Shown: positions 7,920-17,029, counted from the first letter of the stretch. The stretch is DNA of 64,000 bases from Peristeroidobacter soli (GCF_004138485.1 NZ_RYEV01000004.1:274803-338802), one strand, 5' to 3'. Notes: a model not told the origin generated them from the sequence alone. A program made the numbers and translations.

Positions 7920-8726
7920 ATGACCAAGCCCAACAAGACTGCCCGCGCAGGCACCAGCGCCCTGTCGATGGAGGAGCGCCGGCGTCGCATTCGCTCGCTC
8001 ATCGAGACGAACACGCAAGGGTCGGTGGCTCAGCTCGCGGACAGCTTCGGCGTCTCCGCCGTGACCATTCGCACGGACCTGACGGCGCTCGAACAGATGG
8101 GAGTCGTGGTTCGCACCCACGGCGGCGCCCTGCCCCGGGGCGACAGCGATGAGCTGCCGATCAACGTCAAACAGACATTGCACCGGGCGGAGAAAGTGCG
8201 GATCGCAGCTGCCGCGGCCGAGCTGATTCAGGATGGCGAGACGGTGATCCTCGATTCCGGCACCACCACCGCCGAGATCGCAAAGCAGATTCGCACCTTG
8301 AAGCTCGCATCCATCAATGTGATCACGAACGCGTTGAACATCGCGGTGTTGCTCGCGAACTCCTCGCACGTGAACGTGATCATCCCGGGCGGCGTGCTGC
8401 GTCAGAAATCGTTTTCTTTGTCGGGCCCGCAGGCCGAGCAGGCGCTCAGCACGCTGCATGCCGATGTGCTGTTCCTCGGCGTGGACAGCCTCGATCCGCA
8501 GATCGGGCTGATGACGCCGTACGTCCTCGAAGCTCAGCTGAACGCGCAGATGATCCGGATCTCACAGCGCGTCGTCGCGGTCACGGATTCATCCAAGTTG
8601 TTGCGACGGAATCTGTCGGTCATCGCACCGGTGGATCAAATGGACGTGTTGATCACCGATACCGGCGCGGATGCGGCCTGCATCGACGCGATCCGGGCGC
8701 AAGGAGTCGACGTGCGCCTGGTCTGA
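7920..8726 (+). CDS. agaR: DeoR/AgaR-family transcriptional repressor
   Basis: 268 residues. An N-terminal DeoR winged helix-turn-helix (about 16-70: MEERRRRIRSLIE, VAQLADSFGVSAVTIRTDL, VVRTHGGAL) precedes a DeoRC sugar-phosphate sensing domain with LDSGTTTAEIAK and the IPGGVLR segment. Divergent from the sugar operon across a region of CTTTC boxes, it is best read as the operon's repressor, induced by a phosphorylated amino sugar. The ATG at 7920 was chosen over 7869 because 7869 sits inside a good -10 element and operator half-box. No strong ribosome-binding site precedes either start. Confidence 0.85.
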   Translation: MTKPNKTARAGTSALSMEERRRRIRSLIETNTQGSVAQLADSFGVSAVTIRTDLTALEQMGVVVRTHGGALPRGDSDELPINVKQTLHRAEKVRIAAAAAELIQDGETVILDSGTTTAEIAKQIRTLKLASINVITNALNIAVLLANSSHVNVIIPGGVLRQKSFSLSGPQAEQALSTLHADVLFLGVDSLDPQIGLMTPYVLEAQLNAQMIRISQRVVAVTDSSKLLRRNLSVIAPVDQMDVLITDTGADAACIDAIRAQGVDVRLV

Positions 8727-8729
8727 GGC

Positions 8730-9224
8730 TCAGAACAGCTGCACGAGGCCGTACACGACCAGCACCGGAATCGCGATCAACAGCAGCACCATCAAGCCCA
8801 GCAGCAGAAAGAACCCCGCGACGAACCAGCGACTGCCCCGCCGGCTGCCCACGGGATCCAGCTGATACCGGGCGAGCAGCGCGAGATTGCGGGTGTTGGA
8901 TTTGTAGGCCGCGTCGAACAGATCGCCCGCGAATGGCACCGCGCCGAGGACGGTGTCGAACATCACGTTGCTCATCATTCGCAGCAGCACACTGCGTGGC
9001 GCGCCCATCGAGCGGGCTTCATTGATGATGTACGCCGAAATCAATGCGCCGAACGCGTCGCCGAGCCCCGGCACCAGTCCGATGATGGCATCGAGGCCGA
9101 TACGAAATCCGCCAGGCAGCGCAATGGAGTTGTCCATCAGCCAGGCGAGCGCACGCAGCCGCTTGATGCGCTCGGCGCTGTCGACTTCTTTGGCTGTGAT
9201 CAGGGTACCGGTGACCGTCTTCAT
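8730..9224 (-). CDS. DUF4112 membrane protein
   Basis: 164 residues. The core PGGFRIGLDAIIGLVPGLGDAFGALISAYI and the AVPFAGDLFDAAYKSN segment are the conserved DUF4112 pattern, followed by a long hydrophobic C-terminal stretch (about 132-164) that should be one or two membrane helices. Function of the family is unknown. It converges with the AgaR-type gene, only 3 bases separating the two stops, and is not obviously part of the sugar locus. Confidence 0.78.
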   Translation of the reverse strand: MKTVTGTLITAKEVDSAERIKRLRALAWLMDNSIALPGGFRIGLDAIIGLVPGLGDAFGALISAYIINEARSMGAPRSVLLRMMSNVMFDTVLGAVPFAGDLFDAAYKSNTRNLALLARYQLDPVGSRRGSRWFVAGFFLLLGLMVLLLIAIPVLVVYGLVQLF

Positions 9225-9271
9225 GTCTTAGTGGAACGCGCTTCGCATACGCGGGTTCCGCCATGAAGATT

Positions 9272-10432
9272 CTAAGCCGCCTCGGCGTCGTCCTTCTTGG
9301 CCGGCTCGGCCGCCAGCGACAAGGTGTCGCCCGTTTGCGCCCGGCCGTTGAGCTTGATGTTCAAGCGCAGCTCATTGGCGGAGTCGGCGTTGCGAATGGC
9401 TTCGTCGAAGGAAATCACGCCTTCGTTATAGAGCTCGAACAACGACGCATCGAAGGTGCGCATGCCCAGCTCCTGAGATTTGCCCATGATGGCCTTGATC
9501 TCGTGAAACTCGCCCTTCAGCAGCTTGTCCGAAATGATGGGCGTGTTCAGCAGGATCTCGACGGCCGCGCGCCGGCCCTTGCCGTCCGCGGTGCGCACCA
9601 GGCGTTGTGAAATGATGGCGCGCAGGTTGCTCGACAGATCCATCAACAACTGCTTGCGCCGATCTTCGGAAAAGAAATTGATGATGCGATCGAGCGTCTG
9701 GTTGGCGCTGTTCGAATGCAGCGTGCCCAGACACAGATGGCCGGTCTCCGCGAACGTGATGGCGTGCTCCATGGTCTCGGTATCGCGAATTTCGCCGATC
9801 AGAATCACGTCGGGCGCCTGACGCAGCGTGTTCTTGAGCGCGTTGTGCCAGGAGTGCGTGTCGATGCCCACTTCGCGGTGGGTGATCAAGGATTGTTTCG
9901 ATTGATGCACAAACTCGACCGGATCCTCCACCGTGACGATGTGACCCGGCGAGGTACGATTGCGATGATCGATCATCGCCGCCAGCGACGTCGACTTGCC
10001 CGAGCCGGTCGCGCCCACGACCAGCACCAGACCGCGCTTGGTCATGATGATGTCCTTGAGGGTCTCGGGCAGACCGAGCTTGGCCAGATCCGGAATGTCG
10101 TTGGCGATGGTCCGGATCACCATGCCGACGTTCTGCTGCTGCACGAACACGTTGACGCGAAAGCGCGCCACGTTGGCAATCGAGATCGCGAAGTTACATT
10201 CCAGGTCGCGCTCGAACTCCTCGCGCTGTTTCTCGTTCATGAGCGAGTGCGCCAGCGCCCGCGTGACCTCCCCCGTGAGCTTCTGGTTGGTCATGGGCTT
10301 CATCGCGCCCTGCAGCTTCATCGAGGGCGGAAAGTCCCGGGAGACGAACAGGTCCGAGCCGCCCGCCTGGCTCATGGCCGTCAATAGCTTGACGATGTAC
10401 GACTTGGCTTGTTCTTCAGTCAGCGCGCCCAT
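9272..10432 (-). CDS. pilU: PilT/PilU-type twitching motility ATPase
   Basis: 386 residues, hexameric AAA-type secretion ATPase. It shows the Walker A loop GATGSGKST (about 137-145), Asp box VTVEDPVEF, Walker B-like VILIGEIRDTETM and His box HLCLGTLHSNSANQ. The N-terminal half carries the PilT-type PAS-like domain (SDLFVSRDFPPSMKLQG). Length and the SDLFVSR/NQKLT N-terminus favour PilU (accessory retraction ATPase) over PilT. It powers type IV pilus retraction from the cytoplasmic face of the inner membrane. No other pil gene lies in the window. Confidence 0.88.
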   Translation of the reverse strand: MGALTEEQAKSYIVKLLTAMSQAGGSDLFVSRDFPPSMKLQGAMKPMTNQKLTGEVTRALAHSLMNEKQREEFERDLECNFAISIANVARFRVNVFVQQQNVGMVIRTIANDIPDLAKLGLPETLKDIIMTKRGLVLVVGATGSGKSTSLAAMIDHRNRTSPGHIVTVEDPVEFVHQSKQSLITHREVGIDTHSWHNALKNTLRQAPDVILIGEIRDTETMEHAITFAETGHLCLGTLHSNSANQTLDRIINFFSEDRRKQLLMDLSSNLRAIISQRLVRTADGKGRRAAVEILLNTPIISDKLLKGEFHEIKAIMGKSQELGMRTFDASLFELYNEGVISFDEAIRNADSANELRLNIKLNGRAQTGDTLSLAAEPAKKDDAEAA

Positions 10433-10541
10433 TGCCTACCCATTAGCTGTCGCAAACCGGCCGATGCTAGCCAAGCCGCAACCTTTTGCCTGAGACGCTC
10501 GTCGCAGGCGGGCGCTTCCGATGAAATCGTGACGGTCATTC

Positions 10542-10567
10542 CGCGCGGTCGATGACTCGACCGCGCG
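10542..10567 (-). terminator. Hairpin downstream of SapC gene
   Basis: CGCGCGGTCGA and TCGACCGCGCG form a perfect 11-bp stem around a TGAC loop, 21 bases past the stop of the minus-strand SapC gene. There is no T-run after it on either strand. It may act as an atypical terminator or as a 3'-end stabiliser. Confidence 0.45.
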
Positions 10568-10588
10568 AAACTCGAGGGGAATCGAGGA

Positions 10589-11347
10589 TTATGACGGCTG
10601 GGTATTGCCGCGCTGGCGAGTCAGGTGACCGAGCAGGCCCCAGTTCTGCAACGACTGCAGATGGAAATGCAGCAGCGGCAGCCAGCCCTTCTTGTGCAGC
10701 TCGAGCACCTGCGCATCCTCCAGCGCGCGAGCGCGATCCGGGTTCAGCAGCTTGAAGCCACGCAGCGTGAACGTCTGGCCGCCGCCGAGATCGGCGCGGG
10801 CCATACGGTCTTCGAGCATGTTGTTCTGATCCAGCCACTCACCGAAGCGGCGCGTGTCCATGTAGTGCGCCTGGAACGTTTCGTTGAATTGCAGAGCGCG
10901 CTGCAGAGCTTCGCTCGGCTTGCCATCGGTGAACAGCGGCTGCCCCGAGTTGGCTTCGAAGTTCGACGCCCCCTCATCGATGCACAACACCAGGCGCTGC
11001 GACTCCGGCACCTCGGAAAAAATGAACGGATAGCGACGCACGTATGCCGGGATGTAGCTGTCATCCCGCCACGCACCTTCGGAATTCACGAACAGGTTCT
11101 CGCCATCGCGCAGGCCCACCACGGCAAACGGCACGATCGGCGCGTTCACCGAAAACACGATGGGATACGTGCGAGCGGCGTGCGGCATCTCCGACGCGGT
11201 CAACGGGATGGCATTGGTGCCGGCGGCGAAACGGAACTCGACCTCCCGCTTCAGCCCGGCCTGCCCATGGCGCGCCGGCTCCAGCGGTACGGGGTTCTTA
11301 TAAAACATCGGCAAAGGCGCGGCGGGCGCGGCAGCGGCGTCAGTCAT
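10589..11347 (-). CDS. SapC family protein (first copy)
   Basis: About 252 residues. SapC signature regions include MFYKNPVPL near the N-terminus, RTYPIVFSVN, AVVGLRDGENLFV, AWRDDSYIPAYVRRYPFIF, and FTDGKPSEALQRALQF. The family's function is unknown; members recur beside carbohydrate TonB receptors and tryptophan-halogenase-like genes. The ATG at 11347 has GGA 6 bases upstream; an in-frame ATG at 11353 adds two residues. It is transcribed away from the receptor at 11888 across a 540-base control region, and a second SapC gene lies on the receptor's other side. The two copies are distant paralogs, not a recent duplication. Confidence 0.85.
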   Translation of the reverse strand: MTDAAAAPAAPLPMFYKNPVPLEPARHGQAGLKREVEFRFAAGTNAIPLTASEMPHAARTYPIVFSVNAPIVPFAVVGLRDGENLFVNSEGAWRDDSYIPAYVRRYPFIFSEVPESQRLVLCIDEGASNFEANSGQPLFTDGKPSEALQRALQFNETFQAHYMDTRRFGEWLDQNNMLEDRMARADLGGGQTFTLRGFKLLNPDRARALEDAQVLELHKKGWLPLLHFHLQSLQNWGLLGHLTRQRGNTQPS

Positions 11348-11543
11348 GAGCATTCCGTATCGGTAAAAAGGCGGCGCATTCTGAACCGCCCATCCGCGCG
11401 CGGCAACGCTAAATTGATGACAGCTGCGTCGTCGTTCCCGCCACGTTCAGCACCGCCAACGACCCTCGATGACCATCGTTGGTCAGCCTGGTCGCAATAA
11501 GAGTTGCAAACCGCCCCGGACTGGATCATCTTATGCCCAAGAA

Positions 11544-11557
11544 TGATAGCGGTATCA
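11544..11557. promoter_or_regulatory. LacI-type operator (distal)
   Basis: TGATAGCGGTATCA is an inverted repeat TGATA-N4-TATCA with a central CG, the form expected for LacI/PurR-family operators. It lies about 330 bases upstream of the TonB receptor start. No LacI-family gene is present in the window, so the regulator would be encoded elsewhere. Confidence 0.55.
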
Positions 11558-11797
11558 CCAGGGGATACACCGTGTCGTACAGGGTGGAACGACAACACGA
11601 GCACCGCGATTTGACAGCGATGTCAACACCTCGCGCCGCTTCCGACCGCCGCGCCCTGCCTGCGGGCCCCTGCAACCTTGTCGATATTTCCAGGCCGGCC
11701 GACTCGTTCGCCCGGCAGATCACCGGCCGTCGCTCCCCTCTCCCGCTTCGACGCAGCCACTGAAGCAGGCGATGAGCGCACGGACATTCAATGGCGA

Positions 11798-11811
11798 TGG
11801 TAGCGGTATCC
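11798..11811. promoter_or_regulatory. LacI-type operator (proximal, weaker)
   Basis: TGGTAGCGGTATCC shares the TAGCGGTATC core with the distal site 254 bases upstream. Its outer arms are less symmetrical. It sits about 77 bases before the receptor ATG. The pair would allow repression by DNA looping. Confidence 0.45.
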
Positions 11812-11887
11812 GCGCCCTCGCCCACTCACATCGGAGCGGTTTTCAAGCAGTGAATTGATCGACGTTCGTTAATCAGGGGGACTCGAG

Positions 11888-14800
11888 ATGATGAGAAATA
11901 ACAGGCTCGCGGTAGCCATAGCCGCGGCGCTGGCTTCGGTCGCGCCTCTGCAGGGCGCATTCGCCCAGCAGGCCGCCCCTCAGCAGCCCGCCGCCACCAC
12001 ACCTGGCCAGACCGAACTGGAAGAAGTGGTGGTGACCGGCATGAGGGCCAGCTTGGAAAGTTCGATGGACATGAAGCGCGACGCGATCGGCGTCGTCGAT
12101 GCCATCAATGCCGAGGACATCGGCAAATTTCCGGACAGCAATCTGTCCGAATCGTTACAACGCATCACCGGCATCTCCATCGACCGTCGCAACGGCGAAG
12201 GCGCGCTGGTGACGGCACGCGGCTTCGGCGCCCAATACAACATGGTGACGCTCAATGGACGCACCATGCCGGCGGCCGACGCCTTTGCCGGCGGCAACTC
12301 CGGCGACGGCGGCGTGGCCGGCCAGTCGCGCGCGTTCAACTTCGCGAATCTCGCGAGCGAAAGCATCAGCGCCATCGAGGTATACAAGACCGGCCGCGCC
12401 GATCAGGCGACCGGCGGCATCGGCGCCACGCTCAATGTGAGAACCGCGCGGCCGTTCGACAGCGACCAGCCGGTGATGAACGTCGGCGTCAAGGCGGTTG
12501 CCGACACCACCAATCGCACCGGCGATGACATCACGCCGGAAGTTTCGGGCATCTTCAGCTTCGCCAATGATGACAAGACCTGGGGCGTCGGCCTGTCCGC
12601 GAGCTATCAGAAGCGCGACAGCGGCTCCTCCAGCTCCACCATCAACGACTGGAACATCCGCAACTGGACCCCGGGCAACCAGACGACGCGCTTCTCACCC
12701 GACGTCGTCATCGTCAATGCACCGGCCGACGGGTCGTTGTATGCCATTCCCAACGATATCCGCTATCACTTCTCCGATCGCGAGCGTGAACGCACCAATG
12801 CACAGCTGACCGTGCAGTTCGCGCCGACCGACACACTCACCCTCACCGCCGATTACACCTACGCGGAGACCGATCTGACCGAGGACCGCGGCGACCAGAC
12901 GTTGTGGATGAACGCGAACCGCTACAACTATCTCGAGTTCGACACCGGCCACGCGGTCGCAACGCCGCTGGTGCTGCAGGAGGACGAAGGCACCGCCAAG
13001 GACTTCGGCTTCGAACAACAGCATCGCGAACAGAAGAACGAGCTGAAGTCCATCGGCTTCAACGCCGAGTGGCACGTCACCGACAACTTCTCGCTGGCGC
13101 TGGACGTGCACGATTCCAAGGCCGAGAGCTTGCCGGACGATCCGCTCACCGGCGGCGGCGAAACGCTATTCAGCTTCGCGGCTCGGGTCCCGAGCACCTG
13201 CGACCCCGGCAACCCGAATCTTTGCACCAACCGATTCGTGCAAACATTCCGGTTCAACAACGGCCTGCCGCTCGCGGAGCGAACGCTGTACGCAGCCCCC
13301 TCCACGGGCGTTCCGGCCAGTGGCGGCGATCCGAACTACGCGTTCACGCTCAACGACCTCGGCAGCCAGTACCTGCGCATCAACTATCAGGAACAGACCA
13401 GCGACATCACGCAAGCGCGCATCGACGGCAACCTGAAGTTCGAAAACGACAGCCGCGTGCAATTCGGCGTCGAGACTCGCGCCATGGAATCGCGTCAGCG
13501 CGCTTCCAATGCGCAAATGACGCTGGGCGACTGGGGCGTGGCACGTCCCGGCGAATTGCCGGCCGATCTGTTGCAGCCTTTCAGCCTCATCGGTCAGTTC
13601 AACGACTTCTCGACCGCGGGCGTGCCGCGCTCCGGCTGGAAAGGCAATGCCAATGCGCTCGCGCAATGGGCCGTGCAGGCCCAGAACTACGGCACCTGGC
13701 GTGACGCATCCAACACCTTCCGCGTGCTCGGCTACAACCCCGCCTTCGAACAGGATCACACCGTCTCCGAAGACACGGTGGCGGCGTACGCTCAGTACGG
13801 CATGCGCTTCGATCTTTTCAACCGGCGCTCCAATCTGTTGGTGGGCGTGCGCTATGAGAAGACCGATCTGGAGGCGGTGTCCAACCAGATCGTGCCGCTC
13901 GGCCTGATCTGGCAAGACAACAACGACTTCTCCGAGCAGCAAGGCACGGGCGTCTCGTCGGTCAAGGAAAAGAACGACTACGACTATTTCCTGCCGAATC
14001 TGGACTTCGACATCGAGGTCGTCGACAACGTCAAGGCGCGCTTCTCCTACAGCAAGACCATCGCTCGCGCGCAGTACAACCAGTTGCGCGCCGCCGTGGA
14101 TGTGGGCGGCTCGCAAGGCTCGTCGCTCAACGGCTTCAATCCGACCGCGACCGCGTCGAACCCGCATCTGGAGCCGCTGGAATCCGACAACATCGATCTG
14201 TCGGTGGAATGGTACTTCGCCGATGCGAGCTATCTGTCCGCCGGCTTCTTCCACAAGAAGGTGGCGAACTTCATCGGCCAGGAAGTGAGCACGGAAGGGC
14301 TGTTCGGTATCACGGATCAAACCTCCGGCCCGCGTGCGCAGGCGGCGGTTGCAGCGTTGCAAGCCGGCGGCTACAGCACGGACGACACCAATCTGTTCGT
14401 GATGATGGCCATGATGTCGCGTCCCGGCGGGTTCACCGATGCCAACGGCACGAGATGGGACGGCGGCGCCGCGGCCTTCAACGGCACCGAAGCGCAGCAC
14501 CTGGCGTGGGCCACCGAGGTCGACCTGCTGTCGACCCCGGCGGATGGCGATCCGGAGTACCAGTTCGACGTGACCCGCCCGGTCAACAACAAGGACGCCA
14601 ACATCTATGGTTGGGAACTGGGTGGCCAGCACTTCTTCGGCCAGACCGGCTTCGGCATCCAGGCGAACTACACCATCGTCAAAGGTGACGTGGCCTTCAA
14701 CAATGCCGGCGCTCAGAACCTCAACCAGTTCGCCCTGCTCGGCCTGAGCGACTCGGCCAACCTGATCCTGATGTACGAGAACTATGGTTTCCAGGTGCGC

Positions 14801-15055
14801 CTGGCCTACAACTGGCGCGACGAGTTCCTGCAAAACACCAACCGTGGCAACGACCACAATCCGGAGTACGTGGAGGCGTACTACCAGATCGACTTGAGCG
14901 TCGGTTACGAGGTGAACGAGCACCTCACGCTGTCGCTCGAAGGCCTGAACCTCACCGAACAGGACATCCGGTGGCATGGCCGGTCGGTCAATCAACCCTG
15001 GTACGTGGAAGATCAGGGCGCGCGCTACGCACTGGGTGCGCGGTACAAGTTCTAA
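11888..15055 (+). CDS. TonB-dependent receptor (carbohydrate type)
   Basis: 1055 residues. Signal peptide ending AFAQ, a low-complexity linker rich in Q/A/P, a TonB-box-like segment (ELEEVVVTGMRASLESS, about 38-54), plug motifs KFPDSNLSESLQRITGISI and ARGFGAQYNMVTLNGR, then a large barrel ending with an aromatic-terminated strand (ARYALGARYKF). It belongs to the long carbohydrate-uptake receptors common in Xanthomonas and Caulobacter. GGGGGA precedes the ATG; a second ATG follows immediately. With SapC, cupin and halogenase genes next door it forms a widespread glycan-uptake neighbourhood. The actual substrate cannot be read from the sequence. Confidence 0.92.
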   Translation: MMRNNRLAVAIAAALASVAPLQGAFAQQAAPQQPAATTPGQTELEEVVVTGMRASLESSMDMKRDAIGVVDAINAEDIGKFPDSNLSESLQRITGISIDRRNGEGALVTARGFGAQYNMVTLNGRTMPAADAFAGGNSGDGGVAGQSRAFNFANLASESISAIEVYKTGRADQATGGIGATLNVRTARPFDSDQPVMNVGVKAVADTTNRTGDDITPEVSGIFSFANDDKTWGVGLSASYQKRDSGSSSSTINDWNIRNWTPGNQTTRFSPDVVIVNAPADGSLYAIPNDIRYHFSDRERERTNAQLTVQFAPTDTLTLTADYTYAETDLTEDRGDQTLWMNANRYNYLEFDTGHAVATPLVLQEDEGTAKDFGFEQQHREQKNELKSIGFNAEWHVTDNFSLALDVHDSKAESLPDDPLTGGGETLFSFAARVPSTCDPGNPNLCTNRFVQTFRFNNGLPLAERTLYAAPSTGVPASGGDPNYAFTLNDLGSQYLRINYQEQTSDITQARIDGNLKFENDSRVQFGVETRAMESRQRASNAQMTLGDWGVARPGELPADLLQPFSLIGQFNDFSTAGVPRSGWKGNANALAQWAVQAQNYGTWRDASNTFRVLGYNPAFEQDHTVSEDTVAAYAQYGMRFDLFNRRSNLLVGVRYEKTDLEAVSNQIVPLGLIWQDNNDFSEQQGTGVSSVKEKNDYDYFLPNLDFDIEVVDNVKARFSYSKTIARAQYNQLRAAVDVGGSQGSSLNGFNPTATASNPHLEPLESDNIDLSVEWYFADASYLSAGFFHKKVANFIGQEVSTEGLFGITDQTSGPRAQAAVAALQAGGYSTDDTNLFVMMAMMSRPGGFTDANGTRWDGGAAAFNGTEAQHLAWATEVDLLSTPADGDPEYQFDVTRPVNNKDANIYGWELGGQHFFGQTGFGIQANYTIVKGDVAFNNAGAQNLNQFALLGLSDSANLILMYENYGFQVRLAYNWRDEFLQNTNRGNDHNPEYVEAYYQIDLSVGYEVNEHLTLSLEGLNLTEQDIRWHGRSVNQPWYVEDQGARYALGARYKF

Positions 15056-15064
15056 CGTCGATTC

Positions 15065-15098
15065 GGTGGCCGGATACCTGCAGAGGTATCCGGCCACC
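15065..15098 (+). terminator. Strong hairpin after TonB receptor gene
   Basis: GGTGGCCGGATACCT and its exact complement AGGTATCCGGCCACC form a 15-bp stem with a GCAG loop, starting 9 bases after the receptor stop. No T-tract follows. It probably ends or attenuates transcription between the abundant receptor message and the downstream enzyme genes, or protects the receptor mRNA 3' end. Confidence 0.6.
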
Positions 15099-15114
15099 GC
15101 TCGCTCGTGGCGGG

Positions 15115-15159
15115 GCTCGGCGGTGCCTTTTAGCGAAGCACGGCTTCGCTCCGCCGAGC
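15115..15159. repeat. Nested inverted repeat, second hairpin in the intergenic region
   Basis: An outer stem GCTCGGCGG/CCGCCGAGC encloses an inner perfect stem AGCGAAGC/GCTTCGCT with a 3-base loop. A third smaller stem, GGGTGT/ACACCC, follows at about 15160-15181. Three successive hairpins in 120 bases suggest a palindromic (REP-like) element or an RNA-processing signal. I saw no second copy in this window. Confidence 0.45.
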
Positions 15160-15247
15160 GGGTGTGCAGGGAGGGACACCCGGGGCTTATGCGGAGCAGG
15201 ATCGCGCAGCATAATGCGCGGGCCTGAAGTTGATTGCGGGGGAAGTC

Positions 15248-16000
15248 TTGGCCAGGCATGTGATGCTCAATAACGTCGCCCACAAGGATTTGCGGGTGAT
15301 CGCCCGGCACGGCGCCGAATTCGGCGACAATCTCGGCACGGTACTGACCTTCCCCACCGAGTACGGGGACGTGCAGCGCGAGTATCCGATTTTCTTTCGC
15401 AAGGAGGCGCAGAGCGGTGAATTCCAATCCATCGCCCTGCTCGGTTTTCAGCAGGACGAGAATCTGTTCCTCGATCAAGGCGGCTGGAATGCCTCTTACA
15501 TACCGGGCGTGGTCGCGCGTGGCCCGTTTCTGATCGGCTTTCAAAACCAGGACGTGGACGGCGAGTTGCGCAGGGAACCGGTGATCCACGTCGACCTCGA
15601 CAGTCCGCGCATCAGCACGACCGAAGGCGAGCCGGTGTTCCTGCCGCAGGGAGGCAATACGCGCTACCTCGATCGCATCGGCGCCATCCTGCAAGGCATT
15701 CATCAGGGACTCGCCCTCAGCAAGGCGATGTTCGAGGCCTTCACCGCGCACCAGCTCATCGAGCCGGTGAACGTCGAAGTGAAGTTCAACGCCGAGGAAC
15801 AATTCAATCTGCGCGGGCTGTACACCATCAGCGAAGAGAAGCTGCGCGGCCTGAGCGGGGAAGCCTTGTTTCAACTGAACAGCGCCGGCTTCCTGCAGGG
15901 CGCGTTCCTGGTGATCGCCTCGCTCAACAACATGAAGAAGCTCATCGATATGAAACATCGGCGCCGGCGCCAGCAGGCGGGGGTGGCCACGGCATCATGA
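15248..16000 (+). CDS. SapC family protein (second copy)
   Basis: 250 residues, SapC family: MLNNVAHKDLRVI near the start, YPIFFRKEAQSGEFQSIALLGF, NLFLDQGGWNASYIPGVVARGPFLIGF, FLPQGGNTRYLDRI. The TTG at 15248 was chosen because GGGGGAAG lies just upstream and the resulting start (ARHVMLNNV) matches the usual SapC N-terminus; ATG 15263 or TTG 15230 remain possible. Its stop overlaps the cupin gene start in an ATGA junction, so the two are co-translated. Family role unknown; association with TonB receptor and halogenase genes suggests a function in glycan uptake or processing. Confidence 0.84.
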   Translation: MARHVMLNNVAHKDLRVIARHGAEFGDNLGTVLTFPTEYGDVQREYPIFFRKEAQSGEFQSIALLGFQQDENLFLDQGGWNASYIPGVVARGPFLIGFQNQDVDGELRREPVIHVDLDSPRISTTEGEPVFLPQGGNTRYLDRIGAILQGIHQGLALSKAMFEAFTAHQLIEPVNVEVKFNAEEQFNLRGLYTISEEKLRGLSGEALFQLNSAGFLQGAFLVIASLNNMKKLIDMKHRRRRQQAGVATAS

Positions 16001-17019
16001 CCGGTATCACTCAACGCACCCGCGAGCTGCACGGCTTCACCGTCGACACCCTGCCCTTACAGGAACTGCTGGCGGGCGACGAGCCGGTCGTGTTGAAAGG
16101 CCTCGTCGCGCAATGGCCGCTGGTGCAGGCGGGCCTGCGCTCGCATCGCGAGGCGATGAGTTACCTGCGCTCCTTCTACAACGGCAAAACCGTCGGGACC
16201 TCGCGCGGCGACCCGCAGATCCAGGGCCGCCTGTTCTATAACGACGACTACACGCAGCTGAATTTCGTGAGTCAGCGCGCGCCGCTCGATCACGTGTTGA
16301 TGGACATCGAGAAACATCTCGAAGACGAGCGCCCGCCCACCAACTACATCGCATCGACGACCATCGACGCGTGCCTGCCCGGCTTCCGGCGCGACAACGA
16401 CGTTCCCTTCGCCGCGCACGGCTACGAGCCGCTGGCGAGCATCTGGATCGGCAACCGGACCATCGCGTCCTGTCATTACGACGCGCCCAACAATCTCGCC
16501 TGCTGCGCGGTCGGCAGCCGGCGCTTCACGATGTTTCCGCCCGAGCAGATCGCCAATCTGTATCCCGGTCCGCTCGAGCCGACGCCGGGCGGCCAGGTCG
16601 TGAGCCTGGTGGATTTCGCGAAGCCGGACTTCGAGCGTTTCCCGCGCTTCCGGCAGGCCCTGGCGGCCGGCCAGTCGGTGGTCGTCGAGCCGGGCGATGC
16701 CGTGTTCATTCCGAGCCTGTGGTGGCATCACGTCGAGGCGCTGAGCCCGTTCAACACGCTGATCAACTATTGGTGGAGCACGTCGCCGAAGTTCATTCCC
16801 TCGCCGATGAATGCGCTGTATCACGCGCTCTGGGCGCTGCGCGATCGACCCGAGCGCGAGAAGCGCGCGTGGCAGAGTGTTTTCGATTACTACGTGTTCG
16901 GCCCCTCGGAGCAGGCTGGCGAACACTTGCCCGAGCAGGCGCGCGGCGCGCTCGGGCCGATGGATGACAGCAATGCACGGCGCATCCGGGCGATGCTGCT
17001 GAACAACTTGAATCGTTGA
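15997..17019 (+). CDS. Cupin-like (JmjC/Cupin_8) Fe(II)/2-oxoglutarate oxygenase
   Basis: 340 residues. The double-stranded beta-helix core shows the metal triad: H-x-D in SCHYDAPNN (about residues 166-168) and the distal His in FIPSLWWHHVEAL (about 247). PVVLKGLVAQWPLVQ at the N-terminus and the LINYWW strand are typical of Cupin_8/JmjC-like hydroxylases. Its ATG overlaps the SapC stop and the halogenase follows 10 bases after its own stop, so the three genes form one transcription unit. Substrate unknown; protein or small-molecule hydroxylation are both possible. Confidence 0.84.
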   Translation: MTGITQRTRELHGFTVDTLPLQELLAGDEPVVLKGLVAQWPLVQAGLRSHREAMSYLRSFYNGKTVGTSRGDPQIQGRLFYNDDYTQLNFVSQRAPLDHVLMDIEKHLEDERPPTNYIASTTIDACLPGFRRDNDVPFAAHGYEPLASIWIGNRTIASCHYDAPNNLACCAVGSRRFTMFPPEQIANLYPGPLEPTPGGQVVSLVDFAKPDFERFPRFRQALAAGQSVVVEPGDAVFIPSLWWHHVEALSPFNTLINYWWSTSPKFIPSPMNALYHALWALRDRPEREKRAWQSVFDYYVFGPSEQAGEHLPEQARGALGPMDDSNARRIRAMLLNNLNR

Positions 17020-17029
17020 TGGAGCGACC

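Larger units (their letters stand above)
11348..11887. promoter_or_regulatory. Divergent intergenic control region (SapC / TonB receptor)
   Basis: About 540 bases between divergent genes with no convincing coding sequence; the short open frames have atypical composition and no ribosome-binding sites. It contains two TAGCGGTATC sites, reported separately. GGGGGA upstream of the receptor ATG is a plausible ribosome-binding site. I could not pick an unambiguous -35/-10 pair. Confidence 0.6.

Noticed and set aside
11479..11825. Short frames on both strands in the receptor control region
   Set aside because: No ribosome-binding site or plausible product, and the region carries operator-like sites.
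13166..15958. 930-codon open frame on the minus strand, antisense to the TonB receptor and SapC genes
   Set aside because: Its product has no family pattern (Val/His/Arg-rich) and covers well-supported plus-strand genes; in GC-rich DNA long antisense frames arise from codon bias.
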